NCBI GenBank assembly: GCA_020356025.1
Contig: CP070630.1
Coordinates: 438,061-502,060, forward strand
Length of the DNA stretch: 64,000 nucleotides
Reading direction: 5' to 3'
Origin: Dehalococcoidia bacterium
GTDB taxonomy: Bacteria > Chloroflexota > Dehalococcoidia > SM23-28-2
A program made the translations under genes and the position numbers. The notes below the pieces were generated by a model. It was not told where the DNA came from. It was given only the letters and a program-made list of their open reading frames with translations, and searched no databases. This document shows positions 23,321-31,445 of this stretch, in pieces (the stretch's first letter is position 1; each line of letters opens with the position of its first letter).

Positions 23321-26300
23321 ATGTTCAAACCGGTTTCCAGCAAGGTGAACTTCCCTCAGTTGGAGGAGGGCATCCTCCGTCTGTGGAAGGAGCGGGACAT
23401 CTTCCACAAGAGCATCGACCAGCGCCCGGAAGACCGCCTGTTCATCTTCTACGAGGGCCCTCCCTATGCCAACGCCAGCCCCGGCATCCATCACGTGCTG
23501 GCTCGCGTGTTCAAGGACGTGATGGTGCGCTACAAGACCATGCGGGGCTATCGCGTGCCTCGCAAGGCGGGCTGGGACACCCACGGCCTGCCCGCCGAGC
23601 TGGAGGTGGAGCGAGAACTGGGCTTCAAGAGCAAGGCCGACATCGAGAGCTTTGGCATCGAGGAGTTCAACCGCCGCTGCCGCGAGAACGTCTTCACTTA
23701 TCTGAAGGAGTGGGAGGCCCTCACGGAGCGCATCGCCTTCTGGCTGGACCTGAGCGATGCCTACATCACCTGCACCAACGAATACATGGAGTCCTGCTGG
23801 TGGGCGGTCAAGCAGTTATGGGATCGCGGTCTGGTCTACCAGGACTATCGGGTGACGCCCCACTGCCCTCGCTGCGGCACGTCGCTCTCTGACCACGAGG
23901 TGGCCCAGGGCTATCAGGAGAACACGCCCGACCCCTCGGTATGGATCAAGTTCCGCCTGACGCCGGAGAGCGAGCAGAAGCTGGGCCAGAAGGTGACCGG
24001 CGAGGCGCCCACCTACTTCCTCGCCTGGACCACCACTCCCTGGACACTCCCCGGCAACACAGCTTTGGCGGTGGACCCCGAAGCCGACTACGCAGTGGCG
24101 GAGGTGGCTGGCCGCGAGGGCCCAGAGCGGCTGGTCCTGGCGGCGAGCCTGACCGGCCTGTCGCTGGGGGATGGCTATAAGGTGGTGGCGAGCCTGGAGG
24201 GACAGGAGCTGGCCGGTCTGCACTATCAGCCGCTATTCGACCCGCGTGAGTGGGACGTGGAGGCCCTCGGCTTCAATCAGGAGGGCCGCCTAGTACCCCT
24301 GCGGCGAGGGGAGACGGTCGAGAAGGCCTATGCCGTCATCACCGCCGATTTCGTATCGCTTACCGAAGGCACCGGCATCGTCCACATGGCCCCCGCCTTC
24401 GGCGATGAGGACTTCGAGGCTGGCAAGGCAGAGGGGTTGCTCTTCGTCCAGCCGGTGGACCTGCGCGGCCTGATGACAGCGCCGGGCACTCCCTTCGCTG
24501 GCCTGTTCGTCAAGGACGCCGATGAGCCCGTTCTGAACGACTTGGACGAGCGGGGCCTCCTCCTGCGCCGCGAGACTGTGTACCACACGTATCCCTTCTG
24601 CTGGCGCTGCGACATGCCCCTCCTTTACTACGCCAAGCCTAGCTGGTACATCCGCACCACCGCTGTTAAGGAGCGGCTGGTGGCCCTCAACCGGCAGATC
24701 AACTGGTATCCCGGCCACATCAAGGAGGGGCGGTTCGGCAACTGGCTGGAGAACAACATCGACTGGGCGGCCTCGCGCGAGCGCTTCTGGGGCATCCCCC
24801 TGCCCATCTGGCGCTGCCAGGCCTGCGCTGAGCACGACTGCGTCGGCTCTCTGGCCGAGCTGCGTGAGCGGGCCGAGGACAAGGCGAAGGCCGAGGCCCT
24901 GGACAACCTCCATCGCCCCTACGTGGACGAGATCACCCTGGCCTGCCGCCAGTGCGGCGGCAGCATGGAGCGGGTGCCCGAGGTCGTTGACGTCTGGTTC
25001 GACTCGGGGTCGATGCCCTACGCCCAATGGCACTACCCCTTCGAGAACGACGCCACCTTCGCCAGGAGCTTTCCCGCCGACTTCATCTGCGAGGCGGTAG
25101 ACCAGACGCGCGGCTGGTTCTATACCCTGCACGCCCTGTCCACCCTGCTGTTCGATAGCGTCTGCTTCCGCAACGTCATCTGCCTGGAGCTCATCCTGGA
25201 CGCCAAGGGCGAGAAGATGAGCAAGTCCAAGGGAAACGTGGTGGAGCCCTGGGCGGTGCTCGATGCCCACGGCGCCGATGCCCTTCGCTGGTATCTGTTC
25301 ACCGCCACGCCGCCGGGGACGGCCCGTCGCTTCTCCACAGAGCTGGTGGGCGAGGGCCTGCGCAAGTTCCTCCTCACCCTCTGGAACATCTACTCCTTCT
25401 TCCTGACCTACGCCCTCATCGATCGCTTCGACCCTAGCGACCAGGCCCAGGGCGAGAGGTCGGAGCTGGATCGCTGGGTGCTGTCGGAGCTGAACGTGCT
25501 GGTGGACAAGGCCACGCGCCACATGGAGGACTACAGCCCCACCGACGCTGGACGGGCCATCCAGGCCTTCGTGGACGATCTGTCCAACTGGTACGTGCGG
25601 CTTAGTCGCCGACGCTTCTGGAAGAGCGAGGACGACGCCGACAAGCTGGCCGCCCACCAGACGCTGTACACCTGCCTGGTGACGGTGGCCAAGCTGCTGG
25701 CTCCCTTCGCGCCATTCTTGGCCGAGGAGATATATCAGAATCTGGTGTGCAGCTGGTTCCCCGACGAGCCGGAGAGCGTCCACCTGGCCCTCTGGCCCCA
25801 AGCCGACAGCTCGCTGGTGGATGAGCGGCTCATGGCTGACACACGCCTGGTTATGCGCATCGCTAGCCTGGGTCGCAACGCTCGCAGCAAAGCAGGGATC
25901 AAGGTGCGCCAGCCCCTCCAGAAGGTGCTGGTCAAGCCGCGCTATCCTGCGGAGAGGGAAGGGCTGGAGCGCCTGTCGCCGCAAATTCTCGATGAGCTGA
26001 ACGTTAAGGAGCTGACCGTAGTGGACGACGAAGTGGAGCTAGAAGGCGAAGGCCTTGCTCTTGCCGCGGAGGGTGGCTATGCCGTCGCGTTGGTCACCAC
26101 CATCACGCCTGCGCTGGCCGACGAGGGACTGGCCCGCGATCTGGTGCACCGCCTCCAGACGATGCGCAAGAATGCCGGCTTCGACATCGCCGACTACATA
26201 GTCACTCACTATCAAGGAAACGAAGAGATAGCGCGCATCATGGAGAAGCACAGTGACTACATTCGCCAGGAGACGCTGTCGCGGGAGTTGATCGACGGCT

Positions 26301-26380
26301 CGCCGCCGGCTAGCGCCTATGTGGAGGAGCAGAAGATCGCTGGGCAGGCAATCACGTTGGCGGTGGAACGACGGCCCTGA
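23321..26380 (+). CDS. ileS: Isoleucyl-tRNA synthetase
   Basis: 1019 residues. The HIGH-equivalent motif is PGIHH at 54-58 in YEGPPYANASPGIHHVLAR, and KMSKS is at 632-636 in GEKMSKSKGNV. The editing (CP1) domain includes TTTPWTLPGNTALAV. The TSPGIHH-like signature, length and C-terminal helical domain place it in the eukaryote/archaea-like type found in some bacteria (the group often less sensitive to mupirocin); this is a family-level inference. GAGGG lies about seven bases before the ATG. It is controlled by the T-box 520 bases upstream, with another gene between. Confidence 0.97.
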   Translation: MFKPVSSKVNFPQLEEGILRLWKERDIFHKSIDQRPEDRLFIFYEGPPYANASPGIHHVLARVFKDVMVRYKTMRGYRVPRKAGWDTHGLPAELEVERELGFKSKADIESFGIEEFNRRCRENVFTYLKEWEALTERIAFWLDLSDAYITCTNEYMESCWWAVKQLWDRGLVYQDYRVTPHCPRCGTSLSDHEVAQGYQENTPDPSVWIKFRLTPESEQKLGQKVTGEAPTYFLAWTTTPWTLPGNTALAVDPEADYAVAEVAGREGPERLVLAASLTGLSLGDGYKVVASLEGQELAGLHYQPLFDPREWDVEALGFNQEGRLVPLRRGETVEKAYAVITADFVSLTEGTGIVHMAPAFGDEDFEAGKAEGLLFVQPVDLRGLMTAPGTPFAGLFVKDADEPVLNDLDERGLLLRRETVYHTYPFCWRCDMPLLYYAKPSWYIRTTAVKERLVALNRQINWYPGHIKEGRFGNWLENNIDWAASRERFWGIPLPIWRCQACAEHDCVGSLAELRERAEDKAKAEALDNLHRPYVDEITLACRQCGGSMERVPEVVDVWFDSGSMPYAQWHYPFENDATFARSFPADFICEAVDQTRGWFYTLHALSTLLFDSVCFRNVICLELILDAKGEKMSKSKGNVVEPWAVLDAHGADALRWYLFTATPPGTARRFSTELVGEGLRKFLLTLWNIYSFFLTYALIDRFDPSDQAQGERSELDRWVLSELNVLVDKATRHMEDYSPTDAGRAIQAFVDDLSNWYVRLSRRRFWKSEDDADKLAAHQTLYTCLVTVAKLLAPFAPFLAEEIYQNLVCSWFPDEPESVHLALWPQADSSLVDERLMADTRLVMRIASLGRNARSKAGIKVRQPLQKVLVKPRYPAEREGLERLSPQILDELNVKELTVVDDEVELEGEGLALAAEGGYAVALVTTITPALADEGLARDLVHRLQTMRKNAGFDIADYIVTHYQGNEEIARIMEKHSDYIRQETLSRELIDGSPPASAYVEEQKIAGQAITLAVERRP

Positions 26381-26418
26381 ACTCGCCTAGAATTCGCATC
26401 GCTTAGCATGGGTGGGGC

Positions 26419-26447
26419 TTGACGTTACCTATTAGGCCCTTTATAGT
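26419..26447 (+). promoter_or_regulatory. Promoter of the RodZ-like gene, placing +1 at its GTG
   Basis: TTGACG (26419-26424), 17-base spacer, TATAGT (26442-26447). GTG 26453 begins six bases after the -10 and lacks a Shine-Dalgarno: a predicted leaderless transcript. Confidence 0.75.
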
Positions 26448-26452
26448 CGCTC

Positions 26453-27166
26453 GTGTGCCCTGAGCCTCTAATTACTCCTCTGGGTGAGACGCTTCAGCGA
26501 GCGCGTCAGGCCCGAGGACTGACATTGGAAGAAGTGGAGCGGGATACCCGTATCTCGTGCCGCTATCTTCAAGCCCTGGAGAACGAGAACTTCGGTCTTC
26601 TGCCGGCGCCTGTCTACGCGCGCGGTTTCCTCCGGACTTATGCTCGCTACCTGGGCCTCGAACCTGCCAGCCTCCTCCCCCTTTTCCCCGTGGGCTATGT
26701 GGAGGAGCCGGTCCTTCAGCCCTGGCCCAAGGTGGCAACGCCTCGGACATGGCCGAGCAGCGGCCTGCTGGCGGGCGGCGTCGTTGGTGTGCTCATTCTC
26801 ATCGTGGTCCTGCTGTACAGCCTCGGAGGACAGGGAGAGAGCAGTCCCGCCCTCTTCGGGCTCCAGACTGCTACTCCTGAGACGGCCGCAGTGCTGTCAG
26901 AGGTGGAGGCGCCTGTCATAGAGCCGACCGTGACCGAGACGGTCGCTTCCCCTGTGGAGGTGCCGCCCGGAACGATGCCCGACCTGCGGGCGCAGACCCT
27001 GGCTGATGCTGCAGCCACCTTGCGCGACATGGGCCTGAGCTATCTGGTGGTGCAGGTGAGCAGCAGTGAGATGCCCGAGGGCCACATCGTCCGCCAGAAC
27101 CTCGAGCCCGGCAGTGACATCGATCCCACTAAGGTAGTGACCCTGGAGGTAAGCCGGGGCCCCTAA
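26453..27166 (+). CDS. RodZ-like HTH membrane protein with PASTA domain
   Basis: 237 residues in three parts. The N-terminal HTH_25 domain (about 8-75) has GETLQRARQARGLTLEEVER and YLQALENENFGLLPAPVYAR followed by GFLRTYARYLGL, the RodZ cytoplasmic signature that binds MreB-type cytoskeleton. A single membrane helix follows (LLAGGVVGVLILIVVLLYSL, about 103-122). The C-terminal domain is one PASTA repeat (MPDLRAQTLADAAATLRDMG to VVTLEVSRGP, about 178-237), which in other proteins binds peptidoglycan stems. The combination suggests a link between cell wall and cytoskeleton. The transcript is predicted to be leaderless. Confidence 0.85.
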   Translation: MCPEPLITPLGETLQRARQARGLTLEEVERDTRISCRYLQALENENFGLLPAPVYARGFLRTYARYLGLEPASLLPLFPVGYVEEPVLQPWPKVATPRTWPSSGLLAGGVVGVLILIVVLLYSLGGQGESSPALFGLQTATPETAAVLSEVEAPVIEPTVTETVASPVEVPPGTMPDLRAQTLADAAATLRDMGLSYLVVQVSSSEMPEGHIVRQNLEPGSDIDPTKVVTLEVSRGP

Positions 27167-27170
27167 GCCC

Positions 27171-28085
27171 ATGGCCCAAGCCGATAGCGCTCCTGGTGGC
27201 GGTTGCCGCTGGCTCCGCACGATCGTCAAAGTCATCTCGGTAGTGCTGGCTGCCCTGAGCGCCATCGTGGCCGTAGCGGGCTACCTGTGGGTGAAGCCGT
27301 TTCGCCTCCTGCTGAAGGAACCCATCCCACCCGACGTCTCCGTCGAAGACGTCTACTTCCCCAGCCGCGATGGCACCCGCCTGCACGGCCTGTACATGGC
27401 TGGCCAACCGGGATGTCCTGTCCTTCTCCTCTGCCATGGCTACTTCAAGAGCGTGGCCGAGCCCTTTGGGCTCGCCTGCGAACTCAACCGCCTGGGCTAT
27501 CAGGTGCTCCTCATCGACTTCCGGGCCTGCGGCCTCAGCGATGGCCGCTTCACCACGTTGGGCTATCGCGAGACACTCGACCTGCTGGGGGCGGTAGATT
27601 ACCTGCGCGCTCGCCTGGGCGACCTGCCCATCGGCGTGCTGGGCATCTCCATGGGAGCGGTGGCGGCCATCATGGCGGCACCCGAGTGTCCCTATATCAA
27701 GGCTATGTTGGTCGATTCGGCCTACGCCGACCTGGAGAGCGCCATCGGAAAGAAGGTGGCCGATGTCCTGCGCCTGCCTTTCCTGGTGCTCCTGGGATGG
27801 GTGAGCATCAGGTTTGGGGAATGGATCTCGCAGGGGGATTTAGCAGCGGTCAAGGCGGTGGACTACGTGGGCCGTATTGCGCCCCGGCCGCTGCTGATCA
27901 TCTACGGCGAGCTGGACGACTACCTGCCCTCGGATCATCCCCGGCGCCTGTTCGACGCAGCCAACGAGCCCAAGGAGTTGTGGCTGGCGCCGGGCAGCGG
28001 CCACGCCATGGCTCGTCTTGATCACCCCCAGGAGTACGTCCGGCGGGTGCAAACCTTCTTCGAGCGCCACCTGTCGTCGGCCTAG
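27171..28085 (+). CDS. Alpha/beta-hydrolase, membrane-anchored
   Basis: 304 residues. An N-terminal hydrophobic helix (IVKVISVVLAALSAIVAVAG) can act as an anchor. The hydrolase fold has the oxyanion region LLLCHGYFKSVAEP, the nucleophile elbow GISMGA (Ser in GxSxG), a likely Asp in YGELDDYLPSD and the catalytic His in GSGHAMARLDHP. It resembles BAAT/dienelactone-type or YfhR-like hydrolases (Peptidase_S15/S9-like core), with no specific substrate deducible. It starts four bases after the RodZ-like gene and is probably co-transcribed. Confidence 0.85.
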   Translation: MAQADSAPGGGCRWLRTIVKVISVVLAALSAIVAVAGYLWVKPFRLLLKEPIPPDVSVEDVYFPSRDGTRLHGLYMAGQPGCPVLLLCHGYFKSVAEPFGLACELNRLGYQVLLIDFRACGLSDGRFTTLGYRETLDLLGAVDYLRARLGDLPIGVLGISMGAVAAIMAAPECPYIKAMLVDSAYADLESAIGKKVADVLRLPFLVLLGWVSIRFGEWISQGDLAAVKAVDYVGRIAPRPLLIIYGELDDYLPSDHPRRLFDAANEPKELWLAPGSGHAMARLDHPQEYVRRVQTFFERHLSSA

Positions 28086-28094
28086 GCGGGCGTC

Positions 28095-28394
28095 TCAGTC
28101 GCCCAGGGCCTGGATGATCTCGATCTCATAATCGACGAGTTCGGCGTCCAGGCGCTCTCTCCGGATGAAGCCCACCACGTTGGAGAGACTCTGGTGCGCG
28201 TGCTGGCTGCTGGTGCTGACGCAGCTAATGCCCAGGGCGGCCATCTGCCAGCGGTCGTGCTCGTCGATCTCGGCCACCGAGACGTTGAAGCGATTGTGGA
28301 TGCGGGTGATGAGGGACTTTATGACCTGCCGTTTGCCTTTCAGGGACTGGTTCTCGGGCAGGTGCAGTTGGACGCGGCAGAGCCCTACAGTCAT
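28095..28394 (-). CDS. DUF503 (YlxP-like) protein
   Basis: 99 residues with the full DUF503 pattern: LCRVQLHLPENQSLKGKRQV, LITRIHNRFNVSVAEIDEHD, RWQMAALGISCVSTSS. In Firmicutes the ylxP gene lies near rbfA and infB and is thought to be ribosome-associated, but the function is not established. Here it follows scpB by one base and is probably co-transcribed with it. Confidence 0.9.
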   Translation of the reverse strand: MTVGLCRVQLHLPENQSLKGKRQVIKSLITRIHNRFNVSVAEIDEHDRWQMAALGISCVSTSSQHAHQSLSNVVGFIRRERLDAELVDYEIEIIQALGD

Positions 28395-28395
28395 G

Positions 28396-28938
28396 CTAGT
28401 CTTCTGATTCGACTTCCGCTTCTTTCAGTGGAGGCAGGTCTTCCGGCTTCTCCAGGCCGAAGTACTCCAGGAAGCGGAAGGTCGTGCCGAAAAGGTAGGG
28501 GCGCCCCTGGGCGTGGGCCCGCCCCACCTCGGCGATGAGCCCTCGTGCCTTGAGGGAGGCGATGACTTGATCGCAGTTGACGCCGCGGATGGTCTCAATG
28601 GTCATTCGGGTTATGGGCTGTTTGTAGGCGATGATGGCCAGGGTCTCCAGGGCGGCCTGGGACAGGCTACGGTCCTCATCCAGGCCCAGGAATCGCTCCA
28701 CGTAGGGGGCTACCTCGGGGGCCGTGACCATCTGCACGGCGCTGCCCGTTTGCTGGAGACGGACGCCCCGCTCGCGGCATTCGTCGTTGAGAGCGTCCAC
28801 CGCTTCGGCCACCATCTTGAGGTCCACCCCCAGGGAGCGGGCCAGCATGTCCATGTCCAGGGGCTCCTCCGCCACGAAGAGGATGCTCTCGACGATGGCC
28901 TTCAGCTCTGCGGCCGATGGCGACGGCAGGTCGTTCAT
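28396..28938 (-). CDS. scpB: Segregation and condensation protein B
   Basis: 180 residues with two winged-helix domains: LKAIVESILFVAEEPLDMDM at the N-terminus and LSQAALETLAIIAYKQPITR followed by MTIETIRGVNCDQVIASLKA in the second, then the diagnostic GRPYLFGTTFRFLEYFGL. ScpB dimers bind the ScpA kleisin of SMC condensin. scpA is not adjacent and not in this window. The start overlaps the stop of the upstream AmaP-like gene by four bases. Confidence 0.95.
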   Translation of the reverse strand: MNDLPSPSAAELKAIVESILFVAEEPLDMDMLARSLGVDLKMVAEAVDALNDECRERGVRLQQTGSAVQMVTAPEVAPYVERFLGLDEDRSLSQAALETLAIIAYKQPITRMTIETIRGVNCDQVIASLKARGLIAEVGRAHAQGRPYLFGTTFRFLEYFGLEKPEDLPPLKEAEVESED

Positions 28939-29537
28939 GGCAGGGGTGGTGTAGGAGGTTCTTGCTCGCCCTCCGATGCCGGCACAGGCTCGCCCTCGGG
29001 CACGCTGAATCTTATCTGAACGGTGGGCAGGCCCACCAGCGCCACGCCTATCTTTTGCTCAACGGTCTCCTGGGTCACCCTGCAGGCCTCTTCGGTAGCC
29101 TCGGGCACGTTGGCATCAGGGCCGAGGATCAGGTTCAAGGCCACTGCCAGCCCTCTATCGCGGGCGGTCACCGAGGCCTTGGACTCTTTGATCTGAGGCA
29201 GGGCCGTCACTTCTTGCTCGATGCGCTGGTTGATGTCCTCGGTCGAGAGGACGGCGGTGGCTCCTGTCACTCCTTCCAGGCGGATGTCGGTGCTTGGGCC
29301 CGCCGGCGCCAGCTCGGCCACAATGATGATGAGGCTAAGGACGATCAGGGACGAGGCGCCCAGAGTGAGGATGAGCTTGGAGGCGTTGTCAGTGTGGTTG
29401 TCTAGGTAGCGAACGAGGTCGCTCAGGCGGTCGATGGTCTCGGCGTCGGCAGCCCAGGTCACGAAGATGACCACGACCATGAGGGTGGCCCAGATGGCCG
29501 CCAGAATCACAATGATGCCCCGGTTAAAGGCATCCAC
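28935..29537 (-). CDS. amaP: AmaP/Asp23-type alkaline shock envelope protein
   Basis: 200 residues: two membrane helices (IIVILAAIWATLMVVVIFVT, about 8-27, and LTLGASSLIVLSLIIIVAEL, about 57-76), then a soluble domain with VTARDRGLAVALNLILGPDA and ETVEQKIGVALVGLPTVQIR, resembling the Asp23/AmaP fold. AmaP is the membrane anchor of Asp23 in Gram-positive bacteria. The C-terminus is acidic and proline-rich. The gene symbol is given from architecture only. It is coupled to scpB by ATGA and follows mtaB. Confidence 0.7.
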   Translation of the reverse strand: MDAFNRGIIVILAAIWATLMVVVIFVTWAADAETIDRLSDLVRYLDNHTDNASKLILTLGASSLIVLSLIIIVAELAPAGPSTDIRLEGVTGATAVLSTEDINQRIEQEVTALPQIKESKASVTARDRGLAVALNLILGPDANVPEATEEACRVTQETVEQKIGVALVGLPTVQIRFSVPEGEPVPASEGEQEPPTPPLP

Positions 29538-29542
29538 GCTGC

Positions 29543-30979
29543 TTACCCCTCAATCCACCCTGCCTGGCGGCAGCCAGGCTCGCTAGGGCCTGCCTCGACT
29601 GGCAGTGGATCAGCCGTTGGCTGAAGCTCTCCCCACAGCCCATCACCCAGCGGCTCGCCCAGGCGAACGGGCAGAAGTCGATTCGCTAGATCCGAGCCAG
29701 GGCGGCAACCGGATGCCGAGCCGTCTTCGGCGCATAGGCCAGAGGCCCATCCGCCTCTGGCGGAAGTGTAGACGCGCAGGTAGTTGTCGGTCAAGCCCCG
29801 CCAGAGGGGCGGTCGGCTGTCCTGCTGCGTCCTGGCGTCCTCCCACAGGACTTCCAGCGTTCGCCCCTGGAAGCGGGCGCGGAAGGCGTCAGCGGAGGTG
29901 CGGGCCAAGTGCAGCATTCGCTCCAGGCGCCGGCGCTTGACGGCGTCGGGCACCTGCTCCTTGGCGAGAGCGGCCACTGTGCCCGGGCGTCGCGAGTAGG
30001 GGAACACGTGAATGGCGGCGAAGGCCAGCTCCTGGCAGAGGTCGTCGGTGCGCTGGAAGTCCTCGTCCGTCTCGCCGGGGAAGCCGACGATGACGTCGGT
30101 GGTGATGGCTACGTCGGGCAGCCACCGCCGGATGAGGGCGACGGCCCGGTGGAACTGGTCGACCGTGTAGCGACGGCGCATGGCGGCCAGGATGCGGTCG
30201 CTGCCGCTCTGCAGAGGGAGGTGGAGGTGGCGGCAGAGGCGGCGGTCCTGCCACAGGCGCAGAAGGCTCTCGCTGATGTCCTGGGCCTGGAGGGAGGAGA
30301 GACGCAGGCGGGGGACGGTGGTTTCGGCCAGGAGGGCAGCCAGCAAGTCCCTCAGACCTTGGGCCAGGCCGAGGTCGCGGCCGTAATTGCCCAGTTGGGT
30401 GCCCGTCAGGACTACCTCCTTGGCTCCCTCTGCCTGGCGGGTCAGCACCTGGGCGACCACGTCCCCTATCGGCACGCTCGCCTCGCGGCCGCGGGTGTGG
30501 GGGACGATGCAGAAAGCACAGACCTCGTTGCACCCCTCCTGGATCTTGATGGAAGCGCGGGTGCGGAGGCCGTCGCCGGGCTGGATGGCTGCGGGGCCGA
30601 TGCCGAGGCGGCCTTGCTCCTGCCAGCGGCGGAGAAGGCGCTGAGCGATGGCTGGCTTGTCGGCGTTGGCGACCAGCCAGTCGGCTCCCAGACGCTGGCT
30701 CAGGTCATGGCCGCTGCCGTTTTGCTGATAGCAGCCGGTGAGGACGATGGTGGCATCGGGGGCCAGGCGGCGGGCCAGGCGCACCAGGTGGCGCGACTTG
30801 CGATCGGCCACGTGGGTGACAGAGCAGGCGTTGATGATGACGGCGTCGGCCGGGGCGGCCCGGTCGATCACCTGGCAGCCGTGGGCCAGAAGCTCACGGG
30901 CCAGGGCCTGGGAATCGGCCTGGTTCAGCTTGCAGCCCAGGGTGAGGATGGCGACGACCGGGGAAGGGTGTTCGGACAT
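29543..30979 (-). CDS. mtaB: tRNA t6A37 methylthiotransferase MtaB-like, with TRAM insertion
   Basis: 478 residues. The N-terminal cluster cysteines are Cys16, Cys52 and Cys83 (LGCKLNQ, ACSVTH, TGCYQQ), and the radical-SAM cluster is Cys150-x3-Cys154-x2-Cys157 in GCNEVCAFC. This is the methylthiotransferase family that converts t6A to ms2t6A. The C-terminal TRAM region is interrupted after DNYLRVYTSA by about 28 residues (GGWASGLCAEDGSASGCRPG and so on), of which part is encoded by a dispersed palindrome. The last residues (GCRQAGWIEG) are encoded by another palindrome copy. Catalytic parts are intact. Confidence 0.9.
   Translation of the reverse strand: MSEHPSPVVAILTLGCKLNQADSQALARELLAHGCQVIDRAAPADAVIINACSVTHVADRKSRHLVRLARRLAPDATIVLTGCYQQNGSGHDLSQRLGADWLVANADKPAIAQRLLRRWQEQGRLGIGPAAIQPGDGLRTRASIKIQEGCNEVCAFCIVPHTRGREASVPIGDVVAQVLTRQAEGAKEVVLTGTQLGNYGRDLGLAQGLRDLLAALLAETTVPRLRLSSLQAQDISESLLRLWQDRRLCRHLHLPLQSGSDRILAAMRRRYTVDQFHRAVALIRRWLPDVAITTDVIVGFPGETDEDFQRTDDLCQELAFAAIHVFPYSRRPGTVAALAKEQVPDAVKRRRLERMLHLARTSADAFRARFQGRTLEVLWEDARTQQDSRPPLWRGLTDNYLRVYTSARGGWASGLCAEDGSASGCRPGSDLANRLLPVRLGEPLGDGLWGELQPTADPLPVEAGPSEPGCRQAGWIEG
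29559..29572 (-). repeat. Short dispersed palindrome, copy 2 (inside mtaB 3' end)
   Basis: On the minus strand the 14 bases TGCCGCCAGGCAGG are identical to 6176-6189. Here they encode the CRQA of the MtaB C-terminal tail. Confidence 0.5.
29749..29766 (-). repeat. Second palindrome type, copy inside mtaB
   Basis: CTTCCGCC-nn-AGGCGGAT on the minus strand, the same as 1540-1557 except for the two loop bases. It lies in the inserted segment of the MtaB TRAM domain. Confidence 0.5.
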
Positions 30980-31076
30980 GACAGATGCTCGCGGCTTCCA
31001 TCATATCCTCTTGGCGGGCGCCTTTCAAACGGGTCGGTGGTCATGGAGGCGAGAAACGCTCTCAGGGGCGTGGTCG

Positions 31077-31163
31077 TTAGTCGTGCCAGGGACCCCAGAA
31101 CGCCCACAGGCCGGTCACACTGACGACCAGCAGAGTCTGGATGGCGAGGGTTAGCGGGTCCAT
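31077..31163 (-). CDS. 28-residue single-pass membrane peptide, predicted SOS-controlled
   Basis: ATG 31163 is preceded by GGAGGAAAGG, an excellent Shine-Dalgarno. The peptide is MDPLTLAIQTLLVVSVTGLW followed by AFWGPWHD. Most of it is one hydrophobic helix, with a Trp-rich, slightly acidic end. It overlaps the last 13 bases of the zinc-ribbon gene in another frame, so translation is likely coupled. The same transcript carries two LexA-type boxes. Small SOS-induced membrane peptides in other phyla (TisB, SidA, DidA) act on membranes or the divisome. That parallel is an inference from size, topology and control, not from sequence similarity. Confidence 0.6.
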   Translation of the reverse strand: MDPLTLAIQTLLVVSVTGLWAFWGPWHD

Positions 31164-31297
31164 CCTTTCCTCCATGTCGCCCTTGCGTAGCAGTGGGTGA
31201 AGCCGCAGAGGGGGCAGCAGATACAGCCTTCGCCGTGCACCAGAGGGCCGCCGCAGTCGGGGCAGCGGGGGCTCTTGAGAGGACTGATTCTACGCAT
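31151..31297 (-). CDS. 48-residue zinc-ribbon protein, LexA-box promoter
   Basis: The protein reads MRRISPLKSPRCPDCGGPLV then HGEGCICCPLCGFTHCYARA and TWRKGWTR. CPDCGG and CPLCG form a zinc ribbon, with further Cys in GEGCIC. The pattern CPxCGG-L-H-EGC-x2-C-x2-CG-x3-C closely resembles the C-terminal tail of B12-dependent ribonucleotide reductase (NrdJ). It is far too short to be an enzyme, so it may be a free-standing ribbon of that kind. GGAG lies upstream of ATG 31297. The promoter has a LexA-type box between its -35 and -10 and another just downstream of the -10. Confidence 0.75.
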   Translation of the reverse strand: MRRISPLKSPRCPDCGGPLVHGEGCICCPLCGFTHCYARATWRKGWTR

Positions 31298-31311
31298 CGC
31301 TCTTTCTCCCC

Positions 31312-31325
31312 AGAACATTCGTTCT
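31312..31325. promoter_or_regulatory. LexA-type box 2
   Basis: AGAACATTCGTTCT on the plus strand: a GAAC-N4-GTTC palindrome, located between the -10 and the zinc-ribbon start codon. Confidence 0.65.
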
Positions 31326-31336
31326 CTGTTGGAGAG

Positions 31337-31365
31337 AGAATAACAGAACGCCTGTTCGTTGTCAA
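31337..31365 (-). promoter_or_regulatory. Promoter of the zinc-ribbon/peptide mini-operon
   Basis: Minus strand TTGACA (31365-31360), 17-base spacer, TATTCT (31342-31337). The spacer contains the first LexA-type box, a classic repressing position. Confidence 0.85.
31345..31358. promoter_or_regulatory. LexA-type box 1
   Basis: CGAACAGGCGTTCT on the minus strand. It fits the Gram-positive LexA (DinR) consensus CGAACRNRYGTTYC at 13 of 14 positions, and lies wholly between -35 and -10. Confidence 0.78.
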
Positions 31366-31409
31366 GGGGTTTTGAGAACACATTTTCGAACGGCACGAGG
31401 TTTCGGTTG

Positions 31410-31438
31410 TTGACCTGCTCCACGTGGGCTGATAGAAC
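31410..31438 (+). promoter_or_regulatory. Promoter of the UxaA gene cluster, +1 at the start codon
   Basis: TTGACC (31410-31415), 17-base spacer, TAGAAC (31433-31438). ATG 31446 begins seven bases after the -10, and no Shine-Dalgarno is seen: a predicted leaderless transcript. Confidence 0.6.
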
Positions 31439-31445
31439 TAATGGC

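Noticed and set aside
24290..25984. A 564-codon open frame on the minus strand
   Set aside because: Wholly antisense to ileS, with no motif or ribosome-binding site of its own.
29909..31123. A 404-codon open frame on the plus strand
   Set aside because: Antisense to mtaB, which has complete cluster motifs; no coding features of its own.
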